NCBI RefSeq assembly: GCF_002284575.1
Contig: NZ_NPKJ01000072.1
Coordinates: forward strand, 1 to 64,000
Direction of reading: 5' to 3'
DNA from: Mesorhizobium temperatum
GTDB lineage: Bacteria > Pseudomonadota > Alphaproteobacteria > Rhizobiales > Rhizobiaceae
DNA: 64,000 nucleotides
The notes under the pieces are model-generated. The model saw only the letters and a program-made list of their open reading frames with translations. It made no database searches and had not been told where the DNA came from. Shown here piece by piece: positions 1 through 7,950 of this stretch. Every line of letters begins with the position of its first letter. Within the stretch, counting starts at the first letter, position 1. The position numbers and the translations under genes were made by a program.

Positions 1-114
1 CACGTTGCGGCCCTTGGGGCCGAGCGTGACCTTCACTGCGTCGGCGAGGATGTTGACGCCGCGCAGCATGCGCTCACGGGCGTCGCGGGAGAATTTTACG
101 TCTTTGGCAGCCAT
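1..114 (-). CDS. groEL: GroEL chaperonin, N-terminal fragment (runs off left edge)
   Basis: Only the first 38 codons are inside the window. They begin [17 protein letters not shown] and continue into the TLGPKGRNV segment, which is the invariant GroEL amino terminus with its nucleotide-binding loop. GroEL is the 60-kDa ATP-driven folding chamber that works with GroES in the cytoplasm. The gene lies 67 bp downstream of groES on the same strand, the usual groESL operon order, and should be under the CIRCE operator upstream of groES. Rhizobia carry several groEL copies, some of them NifA-linked; which copy this is cannot be decided from the fragment. Confidence 0.97.
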
Positions 115-181
115 TTTTTACTCCTGGGCTCAGTGCCCTTAAAGGTCTGTCTGGTGAAGAGGCGAACTGGTTTCGGCGGGT

Positions 182-478
182 TCAGCCGATGATGCCCATG
201 ATGTCGGCTTCCTTCATGATCAGAAGGTCTTCGCCGTTGAGCTTGACTTCGGTGCCCGACCACTTGCCGAACAGGATGCGGTCGCCAGCCTTGACGTCCA
301 GCGGGACGAGCTTGCCGGCTTCGTCGCGAGCGCCGGAACCAACGGCGATGATCTCGCCTTCCTGCGGCTTTTCCTTCGCCGTATCCGGAATGATGATCCC
401 GCCGGCGGTCTTCGCTTCGGATTCGACGCGACGAACGACCACGCGGTCATGCAGCGGCCGGAAATTCGACTTTGCCAT
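182..478 (-). CDS. groES: GroES co-chaperonin
   Basis: This 98-residue protein has the normal GroES length. It contains the mobile loop that contacts GroEL (around residues 24-36, GGIIIPDTA) and the conserved segments EGEIIAVGSG, GDRILFGKWSG and DLLIMKE. It caps the GroEL chamber as a heptamer in the cytoplasm. It is the first gene of groESL. A perfect CIRCE inverted repeat lies 69 bp upstream of its start codon, so heat-shock control by the HrcA repressor is expected. No -24/-12 element was seen upstream. Confidence 0.98.
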   Translation of the reverse strand: MAKSNFRPLHDRVVVRRVESEAKTAGGIIIPDTAKEKPQEGEIIAVGSGARDEAGKLVPLDVKAGDRILFGKWSGTEVKLNGEDLLIMKEADIMGIIG

Positions 479-547
479 TTTTGGATGTCCCTGGTGCGGA
501 TGTTGAACGGTGCGGATGTTGAACGGTTCTCCGTTGCCGGAGAGTGG

Positions 548-574
548 TTAGCACTCATCAGAAGCGAGTGCTAA
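548..574. promoter_or_regulatory. CIRCE operator (HrcA binding site)
   Basis: TTAGCACTC, nine bases, then GAGTGCTAA: a perfect match to the consensus CIRCE inverted repeat. It lies between the groES start and the upstream region. HrcA binds this element and represses groESL until heat shock (established for the element). Confidence 0.97.
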
Positions 575-756
575 CGTGGCGTGAAATAGGTCGTAGGCTG
601 GTACTAGTCAAGACGGAAGAGGGGACGGGCGAAGAGCGCATCAGGAGCAGATCATTCAAGGGATGATCCTATTGGCAGCGGCCGGGGTGAAAATCCGCGA
701 GGGAAAGCAGCTTGCTGCCGCGCGCCATGCGGCGACAGCTGCAGCGCTTTTTTCGT

Positions 757-876
757 CAGTTCGATCTTCTCGGCGCTCCGAAATCTCTTCGTCACTCCAC
801 ATCACAGACGCTCCGCTCTCGCCACTCACATTCATCGCATCCGCGCAATGGCGCATTGGAAAGCTGTGACGGTCCT
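757..876 (-). repeat. Left copy of a ~115-bp inverted repeat
   Basis: Read on the minus strand this matches 5811-5932 on the plus strand at roughly 75-80% identity by eye, for example in the shared stretch GCGATGAATGTG / ACGATGAATGTG followed by GGCGGAGCG-like and GACGAAGAG-like blocks. The two copies point outward on either side of the peptide-export cassette. The left copy abuts a Tn3-type transposase remnant, so both may be remains of one transposon family. Confidence 0.6.
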
Positions 877-914
877 CCTGCCTCGCAGTTCGGCTGATAA
901 CGGCCTGCGAACAT

Positions 915-1190
915 GCGCCGCCTCCTTCAGCACGTCGAGCAGCCCGGTCATCGGCCAGCGCGCCGATCTCGTTTTTGATCGAAGCGAGGCCCTTCGGTTC
1001 GGCCAAAGGCTTGAACGGCGTATAGCTATCCGGTTATCGCCGCCACAAAATACGAACCTTCTCATTCTGCGGAATATTGGCATCGAGGAGAAACAGTTCT
1101 TGCTCCAGCTCCTTCCGGATGGAAGCATGGAAGCGGTAAATCACCGTGCATCTTGTTGTCAGGTTCAGGCCAGAATAGTACGCATCTCCC
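915..1190 (-). pseudogene. Tn3-family transposase remnant
   Basis: On the minus strand several frames together spell a Tn3-type TnpA segment: a piece resembling LDANIPQNEKVRIL, then ITPFKPLAEPKGL in another frame, then RWPMTGLLDVLKEA. This last block is highly conserved in Tn3-family transposases just before their carboxyl-terminal domain. Frameshifts and loss of both ends make it nonfunctional. It shows that a Tn3-like element once sat beside the peptide-export cassette. Confidence 0.55.
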
Positions 1191-1301
1191 GCACGGAACG
1201 TGATCGAGTGCATGTTCTGCAAGTTCAAGAATTGGCGTCGCATCGCAACACGATACGATCGCCATGCAGAACTACCTCTCAGCCCTTGCTCTCGCTAACA
1301 A

Positions 1302-1345
1302 AAAGACCCGGCACCCAATCTGGAGGGATTGGGTGCCGGGTCTTT
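1302..1345. terminator. Perfect 18-bp stem-loop, terminator-like
   Basis: AAAGACCCGGCACCCAAT at 1302-1319 pairs perfectly with 1328-1345 around an 8-base loop. On the minus strand the stem is followed by a short T-run, so it could end leftward transcription. No intact gene reads into it. Part of it (CCCAATCTGGAGGGAT) recurs at 5787-5802 next to the right inverted repeat, so it may instead be part of a mobile element end. Confidence 0.5.
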
Positions 1346-1707
1346 AAGGTCACATTCGATTGGGAAGGTGCAGTGACGCTTCTTGGCTACGCCCCGCATG
1401 ATTAACGAGCGGTTAACTGCGGGCATATTCGTCAGCTCCTATCCGGCGACAAGGGCGTCCAGATAGTCGTCTGGGTGACCGGGAATAACCGATAAGACCC
1501 CGACAGTGTGCCGGTGTCGATTCAGGTGCCTTGTTGCGTTCATGGATGATTGATTTCGCCGTTTTCGGGCGATGGCGCTTGTAGACAGGATCGCAAAGAG
1601 CGGCAGGACGTTCGGTCATGGCCCGACATACGAACCCTGCCTTCAGCGCCAACCTTATGCGACGGTACCCTCCCGACGTACCTTGCGTTGACCCCTACTG
1701 TCGGGTT
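1346..1707. other. Region without recognised gene
   Basis: Open frames here have no recognisable family and no good ribosome binding site. Taken as intergenic or decayed sequence between the hairpin and the control region of the peptide cassette. Confidence 0.5.
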
Positions 1708-1723
1708 TGTCGAGTCCGCGACA
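1708..1723 (+). promoter_or_regulatory. NifA-type upstream activator sequence (TGT-N10-ACA)
   Basis: TGT, ten bases (CGAGTCCGCG), ACA: an exact match to the NifA upstream activator consensus. Its centre is about 126 bp upstream of the start site predicted from the -24/-12-like element at 1815-1830, within the usual range. The motif is short and occurs by chance every few kilobases, so it matters only in combination with the promoter element. Confidence 0.4.
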
Positions 1724-1814
1724 CGGTGATGTTCGGCCCGGCGTGCCGCCGCGCTCTCAGTGAAGCCATTGAATAATATGCAGAACAGTTTTTCTGAGGC
1801 GCTTCCTGCGCAGT

Positions 1815-1830
1815 TGGCACGACTCTTGAT
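1815..1830 (+). promoter_or_regulatory. Sigma-54 (-24/-12)-like element upstream of the twin peptides
   Basis: TGGCACGACTCTTGAT compares with the consensus TGGCACG-N4-TTGC(A/T). The -24 half is perfect and the spacing is right, but the -12 half reads TTGAT instead of TTGCT, a mismatch in a usually conserved base. It lies 83 bp upstream of the first peptide start codon. With the TGT-N10-ACA site it suggests NifA control; the mismatch leaves this uncertain. Confidence 0.4.
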
Positions 1831-1853
1831 GTTCTCGTTGTGCGGCGGCACAT

Positions 1854-2184
1854 GCCGCCGACCGGCATCACTGATTCATCCTCGTATTTGAGCTCTAGGA
1901 AAGGAGACAACAATGAAGGCGGATATGTCAGCTTATGGTGTGACTGAATTAGCTCCTGAAGAAGCGTCTGCAATTTCGGGAGGGGTGTTTTGGGCAATAG
2001 CTTTCGCGGTTTTGGGGCTATTAGGCCTTGCAGCTGTAAGTATAGCGGCAAAAGCCGCCGACCGGCATCACTGATTCATCCTCTTATTTGAGCTCTAGGA
2101 AAGGAGACAACAATGAAGGCGGATATGTCAGCTTATGGTGTGACCGAATTAGCTCCTGAAGAAGCATCTGCAATTTCGGGAGGG
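1854..2184 (+). repeat. Tandem duplication, 200-bp period, spanning UTR and leader
   Basis: Bases 1854-1984 and 2054-2184 are the same over 131 bp except for three differences (1884/2084, 1945/2145, 1966/2166); both coding differences are synonymous. The repeat covers the end of a preceding core, the ribosome binding site and the whole leader, and stops exactly after the Gly-Gly codons. The following core-coding parts differ strongly but stay alignable. The upstream copy starts with codons for a core end (AADRHH and stop), hinting at an earlier third unit. Confidence 0.95.
1913..2074 (+). CDS. Double-glycine-leader peptide precursor 1 (bacteriocin/RiPP-like)
   Basis: A 53-codon gene with a strong ribosome binding site (AAGGAG six bases before ATG). 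Residues 1-24 form a leader ending ELAPEEASAISGG. This fits the double-glycine rule: Leu at -12, Glu at -8, Ile at -4, Gly-Gly at -2/-1. Cleavage would release a 29-residue core starting VFWAIAFAV, which is strongly hydrophobic and Gly/Ala-rich with a basic His-rich end (DRHH). A homologous second precursor, an HlyD adaptor and a C39-peptidase exporter follow directly, the standard layout for double-glycine peptide secretion. The core contains no Cys, so lanthionine or disulfide bridges are excluded. It could be a bacteriocin or a signal; no immunity gene was recognised. Confidence 0.88.
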   Translation: MKADMSAYGVTELAPEEASAISGGVFWAIAFAVLGLLGLAAVSIAAKAADRHH

Positions 2185-2280
2185 CTATTCTGGGGAGTGG
2201 TTTGGGCAGCTGTTACGCTACTAGCTTTTGTAGCTGCGACTATAGCTGAAGGGGTAGTACGCGATAAGATACAGGGTTAG
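2113..2280 (+). CDS. Double-glycine-leader peptide precursor 2 (bacteriocin/RiPP-like)
   Basis: A 55-codon paralogue of the preceding gene, with the same ribosome binding site and an identical 24-residue leader ending SAISGG. The predicted 31-residue core starts LFWGVVWAAV and ends RDKIQG. It aligns with core 1 without gaps over 23 residues (shared FW, LL and IA positions) but differs at more than half of them. Such a pair recalls two-peptide class II bacteriocins, although a clear GxxxG motif is not seen. The stop codon lies seven bases before the adaptor gene, so all four genes probably form one operon. Confidence 0.88.
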   Translation: MKADMSAYGVTELAPEEASAISGGLFWGVVWAAVTLLAFVAATIAEGVVRDKIQG

Positions 2281-2287
2281 GACATAA

Positions 2288-3484
2288 GTGCGCAAGCTAA
2301 CTATGCTTCATACTGAACATAGATCAGAATTTCCCCTTTCTCCTGAAATAGCCTGCTACACCGCAGAGAGCATTCTCTCCCGAAGATCAGGACGATCTTT
2401 GGTCATTTATAAGATGATTGTGCTCTCTGTGGTAGCGACATTGGTGTCGCTGCCACTCATCACCATAACGGTCTCTGCCCAAAGTGCCGGTATCATTCGC
2501 CCCACCGTCGAGAAGACGCCCCTGATCGCGCCCGTGTCCGGACGCATCTCCCGTATCCTTGCCGTTGAGAACGATCTCGTAGCCCAGGGGCAGGAGATCC
2601 TCGCCCTCGATGATGAGGTGGTTGAGGAAAAGCTCAGGGCGCTTACAGGCGATATTCGCGCTAAGAGCGATCTTGCCCGTGACCTCGAAACCCTGATCTC
2701 CTCCGGCACACAGGCCAAGGACCCGATCCGCCTCCTGACCGAGCCCGCTACGGCCGAGCGGGCGCATTTTCTCAACCTGCTGCGGGAGAACCAATATGCC
2801 CGCAGTAATGCCGCGGCGGAACTCGACCGCGCTAAGCGACTGCTCTCCGCTGCTGCAACGCCCGCAAAGGCCGTTGACGAGAAGGCTTTCGCCCTCCAGA
2901 CAATTGAGGTTCAGGGCGAGATCCTCGCGCTGCGCAAATCCGCCGAATGGAACCAGCAGCTCTTCGACATTAACCTACGCCTCAAGGAACTCACGGCCAC
3001 CTTGCATCAGCTCGAGAACGAACGGAATCTGACCCGCATTCGATCCCCCGTGTCAGGCGCTATCGAGCAATTCTCCGGCCTCACCCCCGGCAGCTACATC
3101 CAGGCCGGGCAAACCGTCGCTTGGGTCTCGCCGGACGGCGAACTGGTGGCGGAAATCTACGTCTCCCCCAACGACATTGGCTTCGTGCGGCCGGGCCAGG
3201 CGGTGCGGCTCCAAGTGGATGCCTTCAACTACAATCAATGGGGTGTCATTGACGCGACAGTGCTCGACGTGGCGCAGGACTTCACACTCCACGACAGGAG
3301 CCCGGTCTTCAAGGTCCGCTGCGCGCTCTCTCGCAGCCATCTCGCGCTCAAGAACGGGGTCATCGGTCACCTGAAGAGGGGCATGACCGTACGGGCCCGC
3401 TTCCTCGTGGCCGACCGCACTCTCCTGCAACTCCTCTACAATGAGGTCGACGATTGGCTCAATCCGCTCCTGGCGGGCCACTAA
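2288..3484 (+). CDS. HlyD-family membrane-fusion adaptor of peptide exporter
   Basis: A 398-residue protein from a GTG start seven bases after precursor 2; ATG at 2303 is an alternative. A short cytoplasmic segment and one membrane helix (about residues 41-62) are followed by a biotinyl-lipoyl-like segment (IAPVSGRI ... GQEILALDDE, about 79-110), an alpha-helical hairpin (about 115-250) and a second lipoyl half (RIRSPVSGAIEQF). This is the order found in adaptors of type I secretion and peptide exporters, which link the inner-membrane ABC transporter to an outer-membrane channel. No TolC-like gene is nearby, so a genome-encoded channel must be shared. The ABC partner follows 32 bp downstream. 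Confidence 0.9.
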   Translation: MRKLTMLHTEHRSEFPLSPEIACYTAESILSRRSGRSLVIYKMIVLSVVATLVSLPLITITVSAQSAGIIRPTVEKTPLIAPVSGRISRILAVENDLVAQGQEILALDDEVVEEKLRALTGDIRAKSDLARDLETLISSGTQAKDPIRLLTEPATAERAHFLNLLRENQYARSNAAAELDRAKRLLSAAATPAKAVDEKAFALQTIEVQGEILALRKSAEWNQQLFDINLRLKELTATLHQLENERNLTRIRSPVSGAIEQFSGLTPGSYIQAGQTVAWVSPDGELVAEIYVSPNDIGFVRPGQAVRLQVDAFNYNQWGVIDATVLDVAQDFTLHDRSPVFKVRCALSRSHLALKNGVIGHLKRGMTVRARFLVADRTLLQLLYNEVDDWLNPLLAGH

Positions 3485-3516
3485 TCCTTCGTTTTCCAAA
3501 CAGCCAGCGAGCCGCC

Positions 3517-5763
3517 ATGTCGAGCAAGGTCATCAAGTTCAAGCAACGCGACATCACCGATTGCGGGGCCGCCAGCCTTGCTTCTGTCGCAGCCTTCTAT
3601 GGCTACAAGTTGCCATTGTCACGCATCCGCCAGTATGCCTCGACCGACCGCTCCGGCACCACCGTGCTGGGCCTCACGGAAGCGGCCCAGAAGCTGGGCT
3701 TTATCGCCAAAGGGGTGAAGGGTGGCTTCGACAGCCTATACAAGATCCCCAAGCCCGCTATCGCGCACGTGATCGTGAAGGAGGTTCTGCACCACTTCGT
3801 CGTAATCCAGGCGATCGACGCCAGGTGGGTCATCGTCATGGACCCAGCCCATGGCGAAATCCGCAAGCTGCCGCACGAGGAATTCAAGACGCAATGGACT
3901 GGCGTTCTGGTGCTCCTCGTTCCGGCAGACACCTTCAAGCGCCGCGAAAAGACCACCTCACCCCTCGCCCGCTTCGCGCGTCTGCTTGCGCCACACACGG
4001 CGGTGATGGCGCAGGCTCTCGTCGGGGCGCTGGTGACGACGATCCTCGCCCTCTCGACGGCCATTTACGTCCAGAAGATCGTCGATCACGTGATCACAGC
4101 GGGCAACCGCAACCTGCTCAACCTGATGAGCGTCGCCATGCTGCTGATCCTGGTCGCACAGATCCTGATCAATCTCCTCAGAAACCGGATCGTCCTGCAA
4201 ACGGGGCAGAAAATCGATGTCCACCTGATCCTCGGCTACTACAATCACATCCTAAGCCTGCCCCAGAAGTTCTTCGACAGCATGCGCATGGGCGAAATCG
4301 TGTCCCGCATGAACGACGCGGTGAAGATCAGGAACTTCCTGAACGACGTCTCGATCAACATGTTCGTCGACGTGCTAATGATACTGTTCTCGCTCGGGCT
4401 GATGTTCATCTACTCGTGGAAGATCGCCTTGGTCGTGGCGGTCTCGATCCCATTGTACCTCTTAGTCTATTGGACCATCAACCGGCTGAATAGGAAGCGC
4501 CAGCGCGCCATTATGGAGAATGCCGCCGATCTGGAGGCACAACTGGTGGAATCCCTCGCAGCTGTCTCCACGATCAAGACCTCCGGCATGGAGAGCTTCG
4601 CCAACTTCAAGGTGGAGACCCGCTTCATCAAGATGCTGCACTCCGTCTACAGCTCCGGCCTCATCTCGATCTTCGGAGACAACGCCTCGAATTTCCTCTC
4701 GACCTTATTCATCATCGTGCTGATGTGGTTCGGAACGACGCTTGCCCTCGATCAAACCATCACGCCCGGCGAATTACTGTCCTGCTATACGTTGCTCGGC
4801 TATGTTACCCGGCCGGTTGCCAGCCTGATCCAGACCAACCGGATCGTTCAGGATGCTTTTATCGCAGCGGATCGCCTGTTCGAGATCTTCGACCTGGAGC
4901 CGGAGACAAGCGGCGGCGGCATTGATGCCACAAAGTCCAACCTTGGTGATATCCGCCTGGAGAACGTCACGTTCCGCTATGGCGCGCAGCCGGAGCTTTT
5001 CCAGGACCTCAGCGTCACCTTCCGCCGAGGCGAGATGACGGCCGTAGTCGGGGAAAGCGGCTCGGGCAAGAGCACCCTTGCGGCGCTGCTGCAGAATGTC
5101 TACCCGCATGAGGGCGGACGCATCCAGATCGGTCCCTTTGCTCTCCAGGATCTCTCAACCGTATCCCTGCGCAAGGCTATCGCTGCGGTGCCGCAATCGG
5201 TCGATGCGTTCTCGGGCTCGATGATCGAGAACATCGCCCTTGGCGAGTTCGAGCCGGACATCAAGAAGATCCTGCAAATCTGCGATCAATTAGGGCTACG
5301 AGAGCTGATCGATCGCTGGCCCGGCGGTCTCCAGACCCATGTGGGCGAGAACGGTGTACGCCTCTCCGGCGGCGAGAAGCAGCGCCTTGCCTTGGCTCGG
5401 GCTCTGTACCGGGATCCAGAGATCCTGATCCTCGACGAGGCGACCTCCTCTCTTGACTCGGTCGCCGAGGCGTTTGTCCTGCGGGTCGTCGAGGATCTGC
5501 GTCGGGCCGGTAAGACCATCGTCGTTATCGCTCATCGGCTCAGCACCATTTGTGGGGCCGACAAGATCGTGGTCTTGGATAAGGGGAGAGTTGTTGAGGA
5601 GGGAAGGCATGCTGATCTGCTGGCAACAGATGGCGCTTACGCTTGCTTGTGGCGGGCGCAGACCGGATCCAGCTACAGGTTCAGGTGGGGGGTCATCGCA
5701 GAATCTTCCCGGACCGTCGATCGGCCGATTCGAGGAAGGCCTGTCGCTGCGCCGTCACGTTAA
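3517..5763 (+). CDS. Peptidase-containing ABC transporter (C39 peptidase-TM-ATPase)
   Basis: The ATG at 3517 gives 748 residues, normal for this class. Residues 1-125 are a C39 cysteine peptidase with QRDITDCGAAS (catalytic Cys16), His93 in HHF and Asp109 in MDP; it cuts after double-glycine leaders. Six membrane helices lie between about 150 and 440. The ATPase domain has Walker A GESGSGKST (near 512), signature LSGGEKQR (near 615), Walker B ILILDEA and the IAHRLST switch. It would cleave and export the two peptides encoded just upstream. The last 30 residues after LWRAQTG look unlike the family and may be new sequence from rearrangement near the right inverted repeat. It could also serve the Nif11-type precursor 9 kb away (inference). 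Confidence 0.95.
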   Translation: MSSKVIKFKQRDITDCGAASLASVAAFYGYKLPLSRIRQYASTDRSGTTVLGLTEAAQKLGFIAKGVKGGFDSLYKIPKPAIAHVIVKEVLHHFVVIQAIDARWVIVMDPAHGEIRKLPHEEFKTQWTGVLVLLVPADTFKRREKTTSPLARFARLLAPHTAVMAQALVGALVTTILALSTAIYVQKIVDHVITAGNRNLLNLMSVAMLLILVAQILINLLRNRIVLQTGQKIDVHLILGYYNHILSLPQKFFDSMRMGEIVSRMNDAVKIRNFLNDVSINMFVDVLMILFSLGLMFIYSWKIALVVAVSIPLYLLVYWTINRLNRKRQRAIMENAADLEAQLVESLAAVSTIKTSGMESFANFKVETRFIKMLHSVYSSGLISIFGDNASNFLSTLFIIVLMWFGTTLALDQTITPGELLSCYTLLGYVTRPVASLIQTNRIVQDAFIAADRLFEIFDLEPETSGGGIDATKSNLGDIRLENVTFRYGAQPELFQDLSVTFRRGEMTAVVGESGSGKSTLAALLQNVYPHEGGRIQIGPFALQDLSTVSLRKAIAAVPQSVDAFSGSMIENIALGEFEPDIKKILQICDQLGLRELIDRWPGGLQTHVGENGVRLSGGEKQRLALARALYRDPEILILDEATSSLDSVAEAFVLRVVEDLRRAGKTIVVIAHRLSTICGADKIVVLDKGRVVEEGRHADLLATDGAYACLWRAQTGSSYRFRWGVIAESSRTVDRPIRGRPVAAPSR

Positions 5764-5810
5764 ATCGCGCAAGATCGACTACGTGCCCAATCTGGAGGGA
5801 TGAGGCAACA

Positions 5811-5932
5811 GCGCTGGTCACGGCGTTCCAGTGCGCCATAGCGCAGATACGATGAATGTGGATGGCCGAAGGCGGAGCGTTTGTGATGCGGTGCGACGAA
5901 GAGTTTTCAAACCCCCGAGAAGACCGAGACGA
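5811..5932 (+). repeat. Right copy of the ~115-bp inverted repeat
   Basis: Inverted, diverged copy of 757-876. It lies 48 bp after the transporter stop codon and directly after a short stretch (5787-5802) shared with the hairpin at 1302-1345. Together the copies bracket a 5.2-kb segment containing the peptide-export operon. Confidence 0.6.
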
Positions 5933-6645
5933 AGCGCTGCGCCGCGGTTATCTTCCGTCACGCCTGCCATCACCGTTCGTGGCTCGAAGAGAAGCCACAG
6001 CCGATCGTCACCCCAATCTAGGCGGGTGCCGATGCCTTCGCGCCAAATTAGATCTGGGTGATTTGGACCACTTCCGGAGAGATTTCCGACCAACTTTCGC
6101 AGTGGTGCACAGCGCGGGTCAGCGGGATCAGCCGGAGCGAGAAGATCGGTGTTTCGGCGGCGGATGAGCGTCAGGTTATGTTTGCGCGCGAGCGCATGGG
6201 AGAGGGCTTGTCTAATAAGTCCGCGCTCCCCGTGGAGCGTGCGGCCACGATGTTCACGGACATGGCCGAAGAACCGCGGCGCGTCGACGGCAGCATCATG
6301 GCCGACCCGGCATGCTTGCATTTCATCCCGGCATGCCGGACCCGGATAATTTTCCGTTCAACACCTGGTCGAAACTGCTCAGCCTCCGGGTCGGTCCGTT
6401 CGAATTCGATGAAGCCGCGCAGCACGGGTGGTGGGTGGTGATCCAGGTTTGTGGTGTGGTCGATGTGGTGATCTCTGGATGAATTGACTGGCCTTTTTGT
6501 GCCAGCCGGGAAGACTGATGCTGTGTGGGTGTCTGGAATCGCGAAAAATACTATCAGAGCGCATCCCGATGGAATTGGGGCAAGCCTCTATCGGGGCCAT
6601 GGCGATTGCGCTTGCGAGATTCGAGACGTCGAATATCTATCTAAG
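5933..6645. other. Decayed region, no intact gene
   Basis: A minus-strand frame over about 5900-6320 has a protein-like stretch (DLIWREGIGTRLDWGDDRLWLL, then EPRTVMAGVTEDN) and another frame contains FARERM, so a broken gene of unknown family probably lies here on the minus strand. No complete frame with a start and ribosome binding site was found. Nothing else recognisable. Confidence 0.35.
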
Positions 6646-6747
6646 ATGGACACGCTTTCGGTCGAGCAGCGACGCAGCATCATGAAGGCCGTCCGACGCG
6701 AGGACACCGCGCCGGAAATTGTGGTACGGCGCCTGCTGCGCACCTAA
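6646..6747 (+). pseudogene. Very-short-patch-repair endonuclease (Vsr), N-terminal fragment
   Basis: Thirty-three codons starting MDTLSVEQRRSIMKAVRREDT and continuing APEIVVRRLLRT before a stop. This is the typical amino terminus of Vsr-like mismatch endonucleases (usual length about 140-150), which nick at T:G mismatches created by cytosine methylation. The catalytic part is absent and no cytosine methyltransferase gene is present, so this is a truncated relic. Confidence 0.65.
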
Positions 6748-6861
6748 TGCCGAAACGAATGGCAGCTCAGCAATCTGAGTGAGCTTCCGAGTGACAAAGC
6801 TGCTCCCACCTGTTATGTTCGACAAAACACACGACTTGGCTAACGCATAGGAGATATCGAT

Positions 6862-7230
6862 ATGACGAAGACGCTGAGAATGCGGTCGTCATCGACTGCT
6901 CCGCAACAGCGCCTCGTTGCGAAAAAGAAGCGCATGCGGAGTCTGATCCGTAAGGACGCCAACAAGGACATGCCGGGCGAGCAGAAGTTTGTCGTTCGGC
7001 AGACGCTTCGTGCTGCCATTCGCAAAGGCCTGATCGGCTCTAAAGACGAGCGGATCACAGCACGTTTGAGCCATGCCCTCATTGAGCAGGCTAAGCGCCA
7101 GACGGGCATTAAGGGTGACACCGAGTTGCTTGAATTCGCTCTCGCGAATGTTGCGCTCGAGGACAATTTCCCCGCGACCATGAACAAGCTCGCGGGCACC
7201 ATCGATCCAGACATCAAGCTCGGCTTCTGA
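6862..7230 (+). CDS. Putative antitoxin partner of PIN-domain protein
   Basis: A 122-residue protein with an AGGAG site before the ATG. The amino terminus is highly basic (KKKRMRSLIRKD), followed by a predicted helical region (RQTLRAAIRKGLIG, HALIEQAKRQTG). No named domain is recognised. It lies 11 bp upstream of a PIN-domain gene, the position and size expected of the antitoxin of a VapBC-like pair. The function is inferred from that context alone. Confidence 0.6.
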   Translation: MTKTLRMRSSSTAPQQRLVAKKKRMRSLIRKDANKDMPGEQKFVVRQTLRAAIRKGLIGSKDERITARLSHALIEQAKRQTGIKGDTELLEFALANVALEDNFPATMNKLAGTIDPDIKLGF

Positions 7231-7241
7231 TTGAGGTTTGA

Positions 7242-7802
7242 GTGTCAGAATTCGATGTTGAAGCAGCCCTTCGCTCGCTCCGTGGCTTTCCAACCAAAAC
7301 ACTTGCTCGCCGACCTGATGATCAGCTGCCCTTCGTGAACGAGGGCGAGCTCGGCGGACAAGCCCTATTGCTCGACACCTGTGTGTACATCGACAGGCTC
7401 CAAGGCAAAGCTCCTGCATTGGTGAAGCAGATCATGGACGGTCGGCACAACAACCATTCAGCCATCTGCATCCAGGAGTTGGCCCATACGCTTGGTGTCC
7501 TGAAGCCCGACGATCCCCGCACTGCGGGCGTGCATAGGGCTGTGTCCGAGGTAATCCGATCGATGCCCGGACACCGGATCCTAACGCCCGATGCCGACGT
7601 CCTTGGCCGCGCTGCTGTTCTCAATGGCGTGCTCTGTCGGCTGCAGGGCTACCAGGGCGACCAGAAGCTGCGCTGCCTGCATGACTGCACTCTGTATCTA
7701 CAGGCATCGAAATCGGGGCTTGTCCTGTTGACTCGGAACATCGCCGACTACGACTTCTGCCGACAACTCATTCCTGGTGGCAAAGTCCTTTTCTACAGGT
7801 AG
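7242..7802 (+). CDS. PIN-domain ribonuclease, probable toxin
   Basis: A 186-residue protein from a GTG start. It has the PIN-domain acidic pattern: LLLDTCVYID near residue 45, a central Glu in IQELAHTLG, and LTRNIADYD near the end where the last metal-binding Asp residues sit. PIN toxins are Mg-dependent ribonucleases that cut tRNA or rRNA in the cytoplasm. It is longer than classical VapC (about 130) because of a 35-40 residue amino-terminal extension. It is transcribed with the upstream gene. Confidence 0.75.
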   Translation: MSEFDVEAALRSLRGFPTKTLARRPDDQLPFVNEGELGGQALLLDTCVYIDRLQGKAPALVKQIMDGRHNNHSAICIQELAHTLGVLKPDDPRTAGVHRAVSEVIRSMPGHRILTPDADVLGRAAVLNGVLCRLQGYQGDQKLRCLHDCTLYLQASKSGLVLLTRNIADYDFCRQLIPGGKVLFYR

Positions 7803-7950
7803 CGACTCCTCGGTTCGCCACCCTCTTGCTGCCCTTTGGAGCTGCCGCTCATCGGCCGACGCGACGCGTCAGGTCCGGGGTGTTCCTGGTGCATCCTCCA
7901 AGCGGCGCCAGCCTTCTTCCCGAAGAGCGTCTTCTCTAATTTAGATTGTA

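Noticed and set aside
3441..4493. 350-codon open frame overlapping the ABC transporter
   Set aside because: It lies in another frame of a clear C39 transporter gene and has no motif; it is a shadow.
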